DNA of 64,000 nt from JAVVWB01 sp036652335 (GTDB taxonomy: Bacteria; Synergistota; Synergistia; Synergistales; Synergistaceae): positions 124,001-188,000 of the forward strand of contig JAVVWB010000001.1 in assembly GCA_036652335.1 (NCBI GenBank), written 5' to 3'. The notes beneath the pieces were generated by a model. It was not told the DNA's origin and made no database searches. It worked only from the letters and a program-made list of their open reading frames with translations. Below are positions 16,594 to 26,138 of the stretch, in pieces. The position numbers and the translations under genes are program-made. Every line of letters begins with the position of its first letter. The stretch's first letter is position 1.

Positions 16594-16640
16594 AAACTAC
16601 GTATTTCGTTTAAAAGTCGAGATACGTAGTTTTCTTTTTA
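16594..16640 (+). terminator. Intrinsic terminator after the CNNM gene
   Basis: AACTACGTATxTCG pairs with CGAxATACGTAGTT, followed by TTTCTTTTT. The remaining sequence to nifJ (16641-16783) is AT-rich and presumably holds the nifJ promoter; TATAAT occurs at about 16736. Confidence 0.8.
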
Positions 16641-16783
16641 TTAAAAAACATAAAAAATATGAATGTTATTTTTTTCTCAATATATCATTTTAAAAATATT
16701 TGTGAGATAATATACAGTAAGCGATTGTATATAAATATAATCCTAAAACTTATAAAAAGGTTGACGCTCAGGAGGTCTATACG

Positions 16784-19700
16784 ATGGTACGTAAAATAGT
16801 AACTTTAGATGGCAATGAAGCTGCTGCATACGTTGCTCATGCGGTAAACGAAGTAATCTCGATATATCCTATCACACCATCTTCGCCAATGGGAGAATGG
16901 TCGGATCAATGGACAGCTGAGGGAAGACCAAACATATGGGGCACAGTACCTCATGTTGAAGAAATGCAAAGTGAAGGCGGAGCATCTGGCGCTTATCATG
17001 GCTCCTTACAGGCAGGTGCCTTAGGGACAACATTTACGGCATCACAGGGATTACTACTAATGATTCCTAACATGTACAAAATAGCAGGGGAATTAACAAG
17101 TACTGTAATGCACGTAACAGCAAGAACAATTGCTACACACGCACTATCAATATTCGGGGACCATTCAGACGTAATGGCAGTCCGTAACACAGGCTGGTCA
17201 ATGCTATGTTCTTCCACAGTTCAAGAAGTAATGGACATGGCCCTAATTGCCCAAATGTCAACGCTTGATAGCAGAGTTCCTGTACTTCACTTCTTTGATG
17301 GTTTTAGAACAAGCCACGAAGAAATGAAAGTAGAAGAATTTGACTACGATGACATGAGAGCACTCATCGACGATGAACTCGTAAGGAGTCATAGATACAA
17401 CAGATTGAGTCCTGATATGCCATTTATCAGAGGAACAGCACAGAACCCTGATACATTCTTCCAAGCTCGTGAAGCCTGCTCATCATATTACAAAGCAGTG
17501 CCTGATATTACACAAAATGCAATGGACGCCTTCGCAAAAAGAGTAGGACGTTCTTACCACCTCTTTGACTACTATGGATCAGAAGAAGCCGAAAGAGTAA
17601 TAGTCATAATGGGATCTGGTGCAGCTGTAGTAAGAGAAACAATAGAAAAACTAATTGCAAATGGAGAAAAAGTCGGAGTACTTGTAGTGCGTCTATTTAG
17701 ACCATTTGACATATCAAGATTTTTAAACGCACTTCCTGCTACAGTAAGAAGCATTGCTGTACTTGATCGTTGCAAAGAACCAAACTCAATATGTGAGCCT
17801 CTCTGCATGGATGTAAAAGAAGCACTATCAGAAACAGACGTATTGGTTATTGGTGGTCGCTATGGACTCTCATCAAAAGACTTTACACCTGCAATGGTCA
17901 AAGCTGTATATGAAGAACTCAAAAAAATAATGCCTAAAGATGGCTTCACAATAGGTATAGAAGACGATGTAAACTTCTCAAGCCTCACCTACGACAAAAC
18001 ATTTGACACAGAAGACCCAGAGACAGTACGTTGTCTATTCTACGGACTTGGTTCAGACGGAACAGTTGGAGCAAACAAAAACTCAATAAAAATTATAGGA
18101 GAAGAAACAGACCTATATGCACAGGGCTACTACAGCTACGACTCAAAGAAATCTGGAGGAATAACAGTAAGTCACTTGCGTTTTGGTCCTAACGAAATCC
18201 TTGCAAGCTACATGATAAACAAAGCAAACTTTGTAGCATGTCACGTATACTCATTCCTCGAAAAACTAGACATACTGGCAAGTGCTGCAAATGGTGGTAC
18301 ATTCCTCCTAAACAGCCCATTCGGACCAGATGAAGTATGGGATAAACTACCACGCACCACACAGCAGAGAATAATAGACAAAAACCTTAAATTCTACACA
18401 ATTGATGCTATTAAAATTGCAAAAGAAACAGGCATGGGAAGCAGGACAAACACAATAATGCAGACATGCTTCTTCGCAATAAGCGGAGTCCTTGAAAAAG
18501 AACGTGCAATCAAAGCAATAAAAGATTCAATCGTAAAGAGCTACACACGTAAAGGACAGGCAATAGTAGACAAAAACATCAATGCAGTTGATGCAACACT
18601 TGATCATCTATACGAAGTAAAAGTGCCTATGGAAGCTACAAGCAACTTTGACATCAAATTCCCTGTTGCAGAAGACGCTCCTGACTTTGTAAAAGAAGTC
18701 CTTGCTCCAATGATGATACTCAAAGGAGATGACCTTCCTGTCTCTGCACTATCAGAAGACGGTACATTCCCAAGTGGAACAACACAATACGAAAAACGTA
18801 ACATTGCAATAGACATTCCATCATGGGATCCATCACAATGTATACAGTGTGGTAAATGCTCTATGGTATGTCCTCATGCAACAATAAGAGCAAAAGTATA
18901 TGACCCTGACCTACTCGAAAAAGCACCAACCACATTCAAATCAACAGATGCAAAATGGAAAAACTTTGAAAGTAAAAAGTTCACCATTCAAATTGCACCA
19001 GAAGATTGCACTGGTTGTGAACTCTGCGTAAATGCATGCCCGATAAAGGGTGATAACAAACCGCTTAAAATGGTAACTCAAATGGAAGTAAGAGAAGAAG
19101 AACGTAAAAACTGGGACTTCTTCCTCGAAATTCCAGAAGTAAACAGAAAAGAACTAAACACATCAACAGTAAAAGACGTACAGCTACTTCGCCCACTCTT
19201 TGAATTTTCGGGAGCATGTGCTGGATGTGGAGAAACGCCATACATCAAGCTACTCTCAGCACTATTCGGAGACAGAGCAATGATAGCAAATGCAACAGGC
19301 TGTACTTCCATATACGGAGGAAACCTCCCGACAACACCATGGTGTGTAAATGATGAGGGAAGAGGTCCGGCATGGAGCAACTCACTCTTTGAAGATGCAG
19401 CAGAATTTGGACTTGGATTTAGACTCACACTAGATAAACATGCAGAATATGCGTCAGAGCTACTCCAGAAAATGGAAAACGAAATAGGGAGTGACCTTGT
19501 ATCTGCAATACTTGACGCTCCACAGTCAACAGATGAAGAGATAAAAGAAGTACAGGCAAAAGTCGAAGAACTAAAAGAACGCCTTGAATATGTAGGAAGC
19601 GAAAGTGCAGAAGAAATGATGTCACTTGCAGACTGCCTAGTCAAAAAGAGCGTATGGTGCATAGGTGGAGATGGTTGGGCATATGACATAGGTTACGGTG

Positions 19701-20299
19701 GACTTGACCACGTAATCGCGTCAGGCAAAAACGTAAACATTCTTGTACTTGACACAGAAGTCTACTCAAATACAGGTGGACAGATGTCAAAAGCTACACC
19801 AAGAGGTGCAGTCGCCAAATTTGCAGCAGCAGGAAAAACAACAGGCAAAAAAGACTTGGCAATGATGGCAATGTCTTATGGAAACGTCTATGTAGGTAAA
19901 ATTGCACTAGGTGCAAACGATGCTCACACGGTAAAAGTATTTAAAGAAGCAGAAGCCTACAACGGTCCCTCCTTGATAATTGCTTACAGCCACTGTATAG
20001 CACATGGAATTGACATGGCAAAAGGATTGGAACAGCAGAAAAAAGCAGTAGAATCAGGGCATTGGATGCTCATGCGTTACAACCCTGAACTCAAAAAAGA
20101 GGGCAAAAACCCACTCATAATCGACTGCAAAGAGCCATCAATACCACTAAAAGACTACATATACAACGAAACAAGATACAAGAGACTCACAGTAATTAAA
20201 AAGCAAGAGGCAGAACTCTTACTTGCAGAAGAAGAAAAAGATATTAAACAGCGTTGGCGCATGTACAAACACCTAGCTGAAATGCCTATGGAGGACTAA
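16784..20299 (+). CDS. nifJ: Pyruvate:ferredoxin (flavodoxin) oxidoreductase, single-chain
   Basis: A 1171-residue single-polypeptide PFOR of normal length. It begins with the pyrimidine-binding domain (YPITPSSPMGE around 27), continues through the gamma-like domain, carries a 2x[4Fe-4S] ferredoxin domain with CIQCGKCSMVCP at about 686 and CTGCELCVNACP at about 741, then the C-terminal thiamine-diphosphate domain with GACAGCGETPY at about 808 and GDGWAYDIGYGG. It oxidises pyruvate to acetyl-CoA and CO2, reducing ferredoxin or flavodoxin in the cytoplasm. A strong AGGAGG site precedes ATG 16784. The next gene starts 8 bp after its stop, so pyruvate oxidation and carboxyl transfer are co-expressed. 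Confidence 0.96.
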   Translation: MVRKIVTLDGNEAAAYVAHAVNEVISIYPITPSSPMGEWSDQWTAEGRPNIWGTVPHVEEMQSEGGASGAYHGSLQAGALGTTFTASQGLLLMIPNMYKIAGELTSTVMHVTARTIATHALSIFGDHSDVMAVRNTGWSMLCSSTVQEVMDMALIAQMSTLDSRVPVLHFFDGFRTSHEEMKVEEFDYDDMRALIDDELVRSHRYNRLSPDMPFIRGTAQNPDTFFQAREACSSYYKAVPDITQNAMDAFAKRVGRSYHLFDYYGSEEAERVIVIMGSGAAVVRETIEKLIANGEKVGVLVVRLFRPFDISRFLNALPATVRSIAVLDRCKEPNSICEPLCMDVKEALSETDVLVIGGRYGLSSKDFTPAMVKAVYEELKKIMPKDGFTIGIEDDVNFSSLTYDKTFDTEDPETVRCLFYGLGSDGTVGANKNSIKIIGEETDLYAQGYYSYDSKKSGGITVSHLRFGPNEILASYMINKANFVACHVYSFLEKLDILASAANGGTFLLNSPFGPDEVWDKLPRTTQQRIIDKNLKFYTIDAIKIAKETGMGSRTNTIMQTCFFAISGVLEKERAIKAIKDSIVKSYTRKGQAIVDKNINAVDATLDHLYEVKVPMEATSNFDIKFPVAEDAPDFVKEVLAPMMILKGDDLPVSALSEDGTFPSGTTQYEKRNIAIDIPSWDPSQCIQCGKCSMVCPHATIRAKVYDPDLLEKAPTTFKSTDAKWKNFESKKFTIQIAPEDCTGCELCVNACPIKGDNKPLKMVTQMEVREEERKNWDFFLEIPEVNRKELNTSTVKDVQLLRPLFEFSGACAGCGETPYIKLLSALFGDRAMIANATGCTSIYGGNLPTTPWCVNDEGRGPAWSNSLFEDAAEFGLGFRLTLDKHAEYASELLQKMENEIGSDLVSAILDAPQSTDEEIKEVQAKVEELKERLEYVGSESAEEMMSLADCLVKKSVWCIGGDGWAYDIGYGGLDHVIASGKNVNILVLDTEVYSNTGGQMSKATPRGAVAKFAAAGKTTGKKDLAMMAMSYGNVYVGKIALGANDAHTVKVFKEAEAYNGPSLIIAYSHCIAHGIDMAKGLEQQKKAVESGHWMLMRYNPELKKEGKNPLIIDCKEPSIPLKDYIYNETRYKRLTVIKKQEAELLLAEEEKDIKQRWRMYKHLAEMPMED

Positions 20300-20307
20300 A
20301 GATCAAA

Positions 20308-21891
20308 ATGAGCAAAGAAGTTTACAAGCAAGAGATAGTAAATTCAAAAGGTCACTTGATAGTAAAAAAGGTATCTTCTGTACCTGTACCAGAAAAGGTA
20401 GAAGTCGAAGTAGCTCCCTCAATAGAAGTAAATGAAATAAAAAAAGAAATAACACCGGCTCCAACAGCAACAGGTGAAAACAAACAAACAAACAAACCAA
20501 AAGCAAAAGTTGGTATCACAGAAACATGTTTCCGTGATGCACACCAATCCATAATGGCGACCAGACTTGCCACAAAAGATATGTTACCAATATGCGAAGC
20601 AATGGACGAAGTGGGCTACCACTCCATAGAAATGTGGGGTGGAGCAACATTTGACTCATGTATGAGATTTCTCAACGAAGACCCATGGGAAAGACTTAGA
20701 CTAATAAGAGCACAACTCAAAAAGACAAAAACACAAATGCTATTGCGTGGTCAAAACGTAGTTGGCTACAGACACTACTCAGACGAAGTCGTCCGTGAAT
20801 TTGTAAAAAGAGCAATAGGCAACGGAGTAGACATCATCAGAGTATTTGATGCGCTCAATGACTTGCGTAACATGTCAGTAGCAGCAGAGGCAGTAAAAAA
20901 AGAGGGCGGAGAATTGCAAATGACAATCTCCTACACAATCTCTCCTGTCCATACACTTGACCTCTTTGCGAAACAGGCACAAGACATGGTAGCAATGGGT
21001 GCAGACTCAATATGTATAAAAGACATGGCAGGACTCCTCTCTCCTGTATCTGCAAAAGCCCTAGTAACGGCAATAAAAAACAAAGTAGACATTCCAATTC
21101 AGCTACACAGCCACTACACAAGTGGAATGGCAGCTATGTCATATTTTGCAGGGTTAGAAGCGGGAGCAGACGTAGTTGACTGTGCAATATCACCATTTGC
21201 AATGGGTACAAGCCAGCCTGCTACAGAGTCAATCGTAGCAGCCCTCAAAGGCGGAGACCTTGACACAGGAATAGAACTGGAAAAACTAATTCCTATAGCT
21301 GACTACTACAAAGGACTAAGAGAAAAATACAAAGACATCATAATGGGAATAAGCGGAGTAAACGTAAACATACTCCTCTACCAGATTCCAGGAGGAATGT
21401 ACTCAAACCTCCAAAGCCAGTTAAAAGAAGGCAATGCCCTAGATAAACTCAAAGATGTAATGGAAGAAATACCTAGAGTAAGAAAAGAAATGGGCTACCC
21501 TCCACTTGTAACACCAACAAGCCAAATAGTTGGTACACAAGCAACAATGAACGTAATCTCAGGAGAGCGTTGGAAAGTAATACCCAAAGAAGTAAAACAA
21601 TACTTCCTAGGTTACTACGGGAAAACACCTGCACCTGTTGACCCAGCAATCCAGAAAATCGTTCTTGGAGACGAACAGCCTATAACATGCAGACCGGGCG
21701 AAAAAATTGCTCCTGAACTAGCACAGGCAGAAAAAGAAATAGGAATGTACGCAACACAGCCCGAAGACATCTTGTCATATGTAATGTTCCCACAGGTAGC
21801 AAAAGACTTTATCCCTGCTAAATATGTGAGAGAAAACAAAACAGATGTAGGGCTTGAAGCCCCTGTTTCTCCTGAATCCTACGGAGTATAG
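20308..21891 (+). CDS. Pyruvate carboxylase subunit B / oxaloacetate decarboxylase alpha-like carboxyltransferase with N-terminal linker
   Basis: A 527-residue protein whose body (about 68-505) is the DRE-TIM carboxyltransferase of PycB/OadA: ETCFRDAHQS, MWGGATFD, RGQNVVGYRHY, CIKDMAGLL with the carboxylated Lys, QLHSHYTSG and AMGTSQPATE. It then has the conserved PYC/OADA domain up to YVMFPQVAKDF. There is no C-terminal biotinyl AMKM domain, so a separate biotin carrier must exist elsewhere. Unusually, the first about 65 residues form a Pro/Ala/Lys/Glu-rich flexible segment of the kind normally found before a biotin domain. It moves carboxyl groups between biotin and pyruvate/oxaloacetate. 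It is co-transcribed with nifJ. Confidence 0.85.
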   Translation: MSKEVYKQEIVNSKGHLIVKKVSSVPVPEKVEVEVAPSIEVNEIKKEITPAPTATGENKQTNKPKAKVGITETCFRDAHQSIMATRLATKDMLPICEAMDEVGYHSIEMWGGATFDSCMRFLNEDPWERLRLIRAQLKKTKTQMLLRGQNVVGYRHYSDEVVREFVKRAIGNGVDIIRVFDALNDLRNMSVAAEAVKKEGGELQMTISYTISPVHTLDLFAKQAQDMVAMGADSICIKDMAGLLSPVSAKALVTAIKNKVDIPIQLHSHYTSGMAAMSYFAGLEAGADVVDCAISPFAMGTSQPATESIVAALKGGDLDTGIELEKLIPIADYYKGLREKYKDIIMGISGVNVNILLYQIPGGMYSNLQSQLKEGNALDKLKDVMEEIPRVRKEMGYPPLVTPTSQIVGTQATMNVISGERWKVIPKEVKQYFLGYYGKTPAPVDPAIQKIVLGDEQPITCRPGEKIAPELAQAEKEIGMYATQPEDILSYVMFPQVAKDFIPAKYVRENKTDVGLEAPVSPESYGV

Positions 21892-21997
21892 CCTAGACAA
21901 AGCAAAAGCACCAAAAGCACCAAAAGCTTCACAAAATTATGAGAGTCACATCAAGTAACTTATCTCATCATAATTTTCAAATGGCACAAAACAAAAA

Positions 21998-22036
21998 ATA
22001 AGCCCCACACTTAGTTAAGTGTGGGGCTTATTAATA
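21998..22036. terminator. Intrinsic terminator between the carboxyltransferase and the histidine kinase
   Basis: AATAAGCCCCACACTT pairs perfectly with AAGTGTGGGGCTTATT around an AGTT loop. A weaker hairpin (AAAATTATGAGA with a TCTCAT-ATAATTTT arm) precedes it at about 21934-21977, and three short CAAAAGC direct repeats sit at 21900-21928. Confidence 0.8.
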
Positions 22037-22045
22037 TATTAGGAT

Positions 22046-25000
22046 TTATTTTCTCTTTGTTTTATATATATATTCGTAAAGAGTTTTATAAAGCAATGGT
22101 GGTTCTATTGGTTTAGACAAGTGGGCATTCATACCGGCTGCAATACTCTTATCAATATCATCACTAAAAGCATTTGCAGTCATTGCAATAATAGGTATCT
22201 CTTTTACACCCGGTAAACTTAAATTACGGATAGTTGTTGTCGCAGTTAGTCCGTCCATAATAGGCATACGAATATCCATCAAAATTGCATCGTAATAATT
22301 CTCAGGTACAGAAGAAATCTTCTTAATAGCAATCAAGCCGTTCTCTGCTACATCTACCTCAAAACCTTTTGCAGTAAGTAGTTTTTTTGCAACTTCAACA
22401 TTTATGGGGTGATCCTCGCAGACCAAAACCCTCTTTCCTTCAAATGAGAAATCTTCAAAATCCGTCTTCTGTAAAAATTCTTGTCCTAAGCCAGCAGTTC
22501 TCCTGAAAGCAGAGACCAAAGTACTCTTTAACATAGGTTTAGACATAAACATATCAACACCGGCACGTCTTGCTTCAACCTCAATAGATGCCCAGTCAAA
22601 AGCCGTCATAATAATAATGGTAACATCCGGGCCTACAATCTTTCGCAGCTGTCTTGCTGTTTCTATGCCGTCCATCTCAGGCATCTTCCAGTCCAACAAA
22701 ATCATATTAAAGTAGCTTCTGTTAAGCTCCTCGGCCTTAACAAGGTCTATAGCTTTTTTCCCATTGTCAACCCACTGTGCTTGAATACCCATATCGCTTA
22801 GAATTTGGACTGTGTTTTCACAAACAATTGCATCATCGTCTACAACTAAAGTCCTCCACTGATCAAAATTGTAGTTTATCTTTGCTTTTCTGAAAGCGAT
22901 ATTTTCCTCTGTGAGCCCGACTTTTACTGTTATATTAAACTCAGTGCCTCTGTTTTTGATAGAATGAACAACAATTTTCCCGCCCATAAGCTCGACGATA
23001 TTTTTACAAATAGCAAGACCAAGTCCTGTACCAGCATACCTTGTTGTTGAAGAATCATGTTCTTGGGCAAAAGGTTCAAAAAGATGAGGCAAGAAACTCT
23101 CCTCTATACCACACCCTGTATCTGTTATAACAAAACGTAAAATTGCGTCGTCCTTATCATTTTTGACGTGTCCTACTCTAATAGTGACCTTGCCCCTATC
23201 GGGAGTAAATTTAATGGCATTCCCGACAATATTGTTGATAACCTGTTCTAGCTTTAATTCATCAAACATGTAGGAATGTTCAATATTTTTATCTACTACG
23301 CAATCGAAGTCAATATTTTTAATATTCGCTTGCGAATAAGATACTGTTGCGATATTTTGTATAAAATCATCAAAAAGCACAAGCTTTTTTTGTAACAACA
23401 TCTTGCCACTCTCTATACGACTCATATCCAAAATGTCATTTATAAGTGAAAGTAAAAATCTTGAAGAAATTCCAATTTTCGCAAGGCAGTTTTTAAGCTC
23501 AGTTGGATTGTCAATGTTGTTTGCTGCTATTGTAGACATACCGACGATTGCGTTCATAGGAGTCCTAATTTCGTGGCTCATATGTGAGAGAAACTCAGTT
23601 TTTGCAGTACTTGCTTGCTTTGCAGAAAGCAAAGCGACGTCTAAAATAGCACGTTTTTTTTCTTCTTCGCTCAATATATCTGTAATGTCCCTCTGAGTCA
23701 TTAAGATAGTTTTATCTTCTTTTTTTATGTAAGAAAAGCGAATTTTTTTGTTTGCGATACTCCCATTTTTTTGATAAGCATCAAAATAAACGGCGTAAAA
23801 ATCTTTTGTCTTTAATTCCTCAACAATTGTATCAACAGAGAACTTTTCTAAAAGTTGCTTTTTATCTTTCCCTAGGGCACAAGTCTCAAGGTAAGCTTTC
23901 ATAGTATCAGAATAAGATTGGTCGGCAAGAGGCAACATTGCACTTGTGGTTTTGCTTGCTATATAAAAGAAAGAATCCCTTTTTGCATCAAGATAAGAAA
24001 TATAATCATAGTCATGCTCTACTGCATGAGTGACGAGTTCACTTGTAATTTCCTGCTTAGTCATATCAACAATCGTAAGGAAACCAATTAGTTGCTGAGA
24101 CGCAGGGGAAATAGCTAATTTAACATTAACCTCACAGATTTGTTCAGAGGTGTTTTTGTCAAATTGCATTTTTGTCTTGAAAGTACAAGAAGTAATACCT
24201 TTTTTAAAGTTTCCTCTTAACCTCTCTACATTTATATTTTTTGCGAATTCACATACTAAGCTTTTATCTGTAATATAACCAGACAAAGAGGAAATAAGCT
24301 CCGTGCAGGAAGTGGAAAAATATTTAGATATATTATTGGGTGTCATATCAGTAATATTGACTATAACATCTAAATCTAAATTACAGTGTCCCAACATAAT
24401 TACGTCTTTTCCAATAGTTGCGTCCTGATATGCCATAGCATCTTGGTATCTTTGCTGTAAAGCCGAGTTCTCTTCAGAAAGACGTGCCTCTATTGTTTTG
24501 GTGCGTGTTATATCAATATTGATTGTGCTAAGGACATCTCTTCCATTTAGAGTGTTGCGAATTGTATGACAACGCAAATACTTAATGTTGTTTTTTGCTG
24601 TTAAAATACGGACTTCCCAATCAACAGGATTTATATTTTCTTTTCTGGCACTATCAAAAATATCTTTGACCTTATCTAAATCATCTGGATGTACATATTT
24701 TTTATAATCCAGTTTATTTTGAATATCTAAGTTTTCTCTCTCAGACTCAAACAAATTAAAAAATGTCTCAGAAGCATATATAAATTCAAAATTAGGAGTA
24801 TCTTCACAAATGTGGAAAGAAGTGAAAGGTGTATTGTTATACAACTCCAGCTCTCTATTCAAAAGTGCGCTATCATAAGCCAAGTTTGTAAGGTCTCGTG
24901 ATGTAAAAGAAGTATGAAGGGAAGTAACAAGAAAAGAACCATCACTATTATGAATATTGGCAGTAACCTTCATGACGAGATTCATTGTATCGGGACTGAT

Positions 25001-25282
25001 TTTTTTAAAGATAAGATCTGCAACAATAAAAGTATCAAAATTAGAAATCTCTCTTTCGTTGAGATTTCTAATTTCATAACTATATGAATCAAAAGTGTTA
25101 TCAAGAGTTTTAGATAGTGTAAGCTCCAAATTCTCCCTGCCAATAACAATTTCATCGGGATCGGATCCAATCCAAACAACATCTGAAGATACACAACTTA
25201 GGATTGTCGGGATATCTTTATCGATAAGATATGAACTGGCTAACTGCATAAAGACGTCCATGGCACTCTTAAACTCAAGCAT
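22046..25282 (-). CDS. Hybrid sensor histidine kinase: SnoaL-like domain, PAS, HisKA, HATPase, two receivers
   Basis: A 1078-residue cytoplasmic protein with no transmembrane segment. Order: N-terminal SnoaL/NTF2-like domain (about 1-135), a PAS domain (about 145-262), further PAS-like sensor segments (about 290-535), HisKA with phospho-acceptor His570 in SHEIRTPMNA, HATPase (about 675-790; NAIKFTPD, DTGCGI, GTGLGL), receiver 1 with Asp864 (LLDWKMP) and receiver 2 with Asp1003 (MDIRMP). ATG 25282 was preferred because GGAG lies 9 bases upstream; TTG 25297 has no site. With two receivers, phosphate is expected to pass to an Hpt protein; one is encoded at 45486. Third positions are T-rich, unlike flanking plus-strand genes. 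The NTF2-like sensor suggests an intracellular ligand. Confidence 0.9.
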   Translation of the reverse strand: MLEFKSAMDVFMQLASSYLIDKDIPTILSCVSSDVVWIGSDPDEIVIGRENLELTLSKTLDNTFDSYSYEIRNLNEREISNFDTFIVADLIFKKISPDTMNLVMKVTANIHNSDGSFLVTSLHTSFTSRDLTNLAYDSALLNRELELYNNTPFTSFHICEDTPNFEFIYASETFFNLFESERENLDIQNKLDYKKYVHPDDLDKVKDIFDSARKENINPVDWEVRILTAKNNIKYLRCHTIRNTLNGRDVLSTINIDITRTKTIEARLSEENSALQQRYQDAMAYQDATIGKDVIMLGHCNLDLDVIVNITDMTPNNISKYFSTSCTELISSLSGYITDKSLVCEFAKNINVERLRGNFKKGITSCTFKTKMQFDKNTSEQICEVNVKLAISPASQQLIGFLTIVDMTKQEITSELVTHAVEHDYDYISYLDAKRDSFFYIASKTTSAMLPLADQSYSDTMKAYLETCALGKDKKQLLEKFSVDTIVEELKTKDFYAVYFDAYQKNGSIANKKIRFSYIKKEDKTILMTQRDITDILSEEEKKRAILDVALLSAKQASTAKTEFLSHMSHEIRTPMNAIVGMSTIAANNIDNPTELKNCLAKIGISSRFLLSLINDILDMSRIESGKMLLQKKLVLFDDFIQNIATVSYSQANIKNIDFDCVVDKNIEHSYMFDELKLEQVINNIVGNAIKFTPDRGKVTIRVGHVKNDKDDAILRFVITDTGCGIEESFLPHLFEPFAQEHDSSTTRYAGTGLGLAICKNIVELMGGKIVVHSIKNRGTEFNITVKVGLTEENIAFRKAKINYNFDQWRTLVVDDDAIVCENTVQILSDMGIQAQWVDNGKKAIDLVKAEELNRSYFNMILLDWKMPEMDGIETARQLRKIVGPDVTIIIMTAFDWASIEVEARRAGVDMFMSKPMLKSTLVSAFRRTAGLGQEFLQKTDFEDFSFEGKRVLVCEDHPINVEVAKKLLTAKGFEVDVAENGLIAIKKISSVPENYYDAILMDIRMPIMDGLTATTTIRNLSLPGVKEIPIIAMTANAFSDDIDKSIAAGMNAHLSKPIEPPLLYKTLYEYIYKTKRK

Positions 25283-25387
25283 GGTGTTCAACTCCAAAAG
25301 AATATATTTTTATAAGTGTATTGATGATTGTACTATTAAATATGGCTTTTTGAAAGGGATATACAGAATATATTAACCCCAAAATCA

Positions 25388-25489
25388 TAAAGAGCTTTAC
25401 TCTTTATATCAGAAAAACTGATAATGAACCATTTAATAATTTGTATTTTAAAGGTTGTAAAAAAATGACTTCTAAAACTATGTGAAGTC
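25388..25489 (+). promoter_or_regulatory. Three small inverted repeats upstream of the selenium cluster
   Basis: AAAGAG-N5-CTCTTT at 25388-25404, TATCAG-N5-CTGATA at 25406-25422 and GACTTC-N11-GAAGTC at 25467-25489 lie in the 264-bp region between the divergent kinase and yedF. They may be protein operators or leader RNA hairpins. I see no known riboswitch consensus. Confidence 0.3.
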
Positions 25490-25546
25490 GGTAAAATAGG
25501 GGTAAATGATATGGAGAAGAAATTAAAGAAATAGAGGGTGATTTTT

Positions 25547-26134
25547 ATGATAGAAATAAACACAAAAGGTTTAAATTGTCCACAGCCAGTAATAAAAACA
25601 AAAGAAGCTGTAGACAAAGGTGAAAAAGAAATAACTGTAATTATAGATAATAAAGTTGCTCTATCAAACGTAACAAGATTTCTTGAAAATAAAGGATACA
25701 CCATAAAAACAGAAGAAAAAAATAATGACTACATAGTCAAAGCAGAAATTCAGAGAGAAATAAAAATAGAGAAACAAGAAGATAACGGGAAAATTGGAGA
25801 TTACTCGGTACTTCTACTATCTGACAAACTTGGCGCAGACTCAAATGGACTGGGAGAAGTTTTAATGAAAGCCTACATAGGGACTCTATCTCAAGCAGAT
25901 AAACTTCCAAAAGTAATAGCTCTAATGAACAGTGCTGTAATGATGTCGCTACCAGAAAATTCTGTATCAGACACACTAAAAGAAATATCAGACAACGGAG
26001 TAAAAATCCTTGTATGTGGAACTTGTACAAAACACTTTGGTATAACAGAACAAATAACAGTTGGGACAATATCAAATATGTTTGAAATAACAGAAGAAAT
26101 CTTTGCGGTAGCCAAACCGCTTATAATGGGATAA
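25547..26134 (+). CDS. yedF: YedF-type selenium/sulfur-relay protein (TusA-like plus DsrE-like)
   Basis: A 195-residue protein with an N-terminal TusA/SirA-like domain (1-70), including the GLNCPQPVIKTK motif with its active cysteine, and a C-terminal DsrE-like domain (about 85-195) with an NSAVMM segment and a VCGTCTKHFG cysteine pair. This fusion is the selenium-metabolism protein YedF, which co-occurs with SelD and is thought to carry or deliver Se/S. ATG 25547 follows a GAGGGTGA site. It is the first gene of the run yedF-desulfurase-selD, 4 bp before the next start. Confidence 0.88.
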   Translation: MIEINTKGLNCPQPVIKTKEAVDKGEKEITVIIDNKVALSNVTRFLENKGYTIKTEEKNNDYIVKAEIQREIKIEKQEDNGKIGDYSVLLLSDKLGADSNGLGEVLMKAYIGTLSQADKLPKVIALMNSAVMMSLPENSVSDTLKEISDNGVKILVCGTCTKHFGITEQITVGTISNMFEITEEIFAVAKPLIMG

Positions 26135-26138
26135 AGCA

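Noticed and set aside
16690..16725. TTGTGAG-AT element upstream of nifJ as a Rex operator
   Set aside because: Only one half-site resembles the Rex consensus; the inverted second half is absent.
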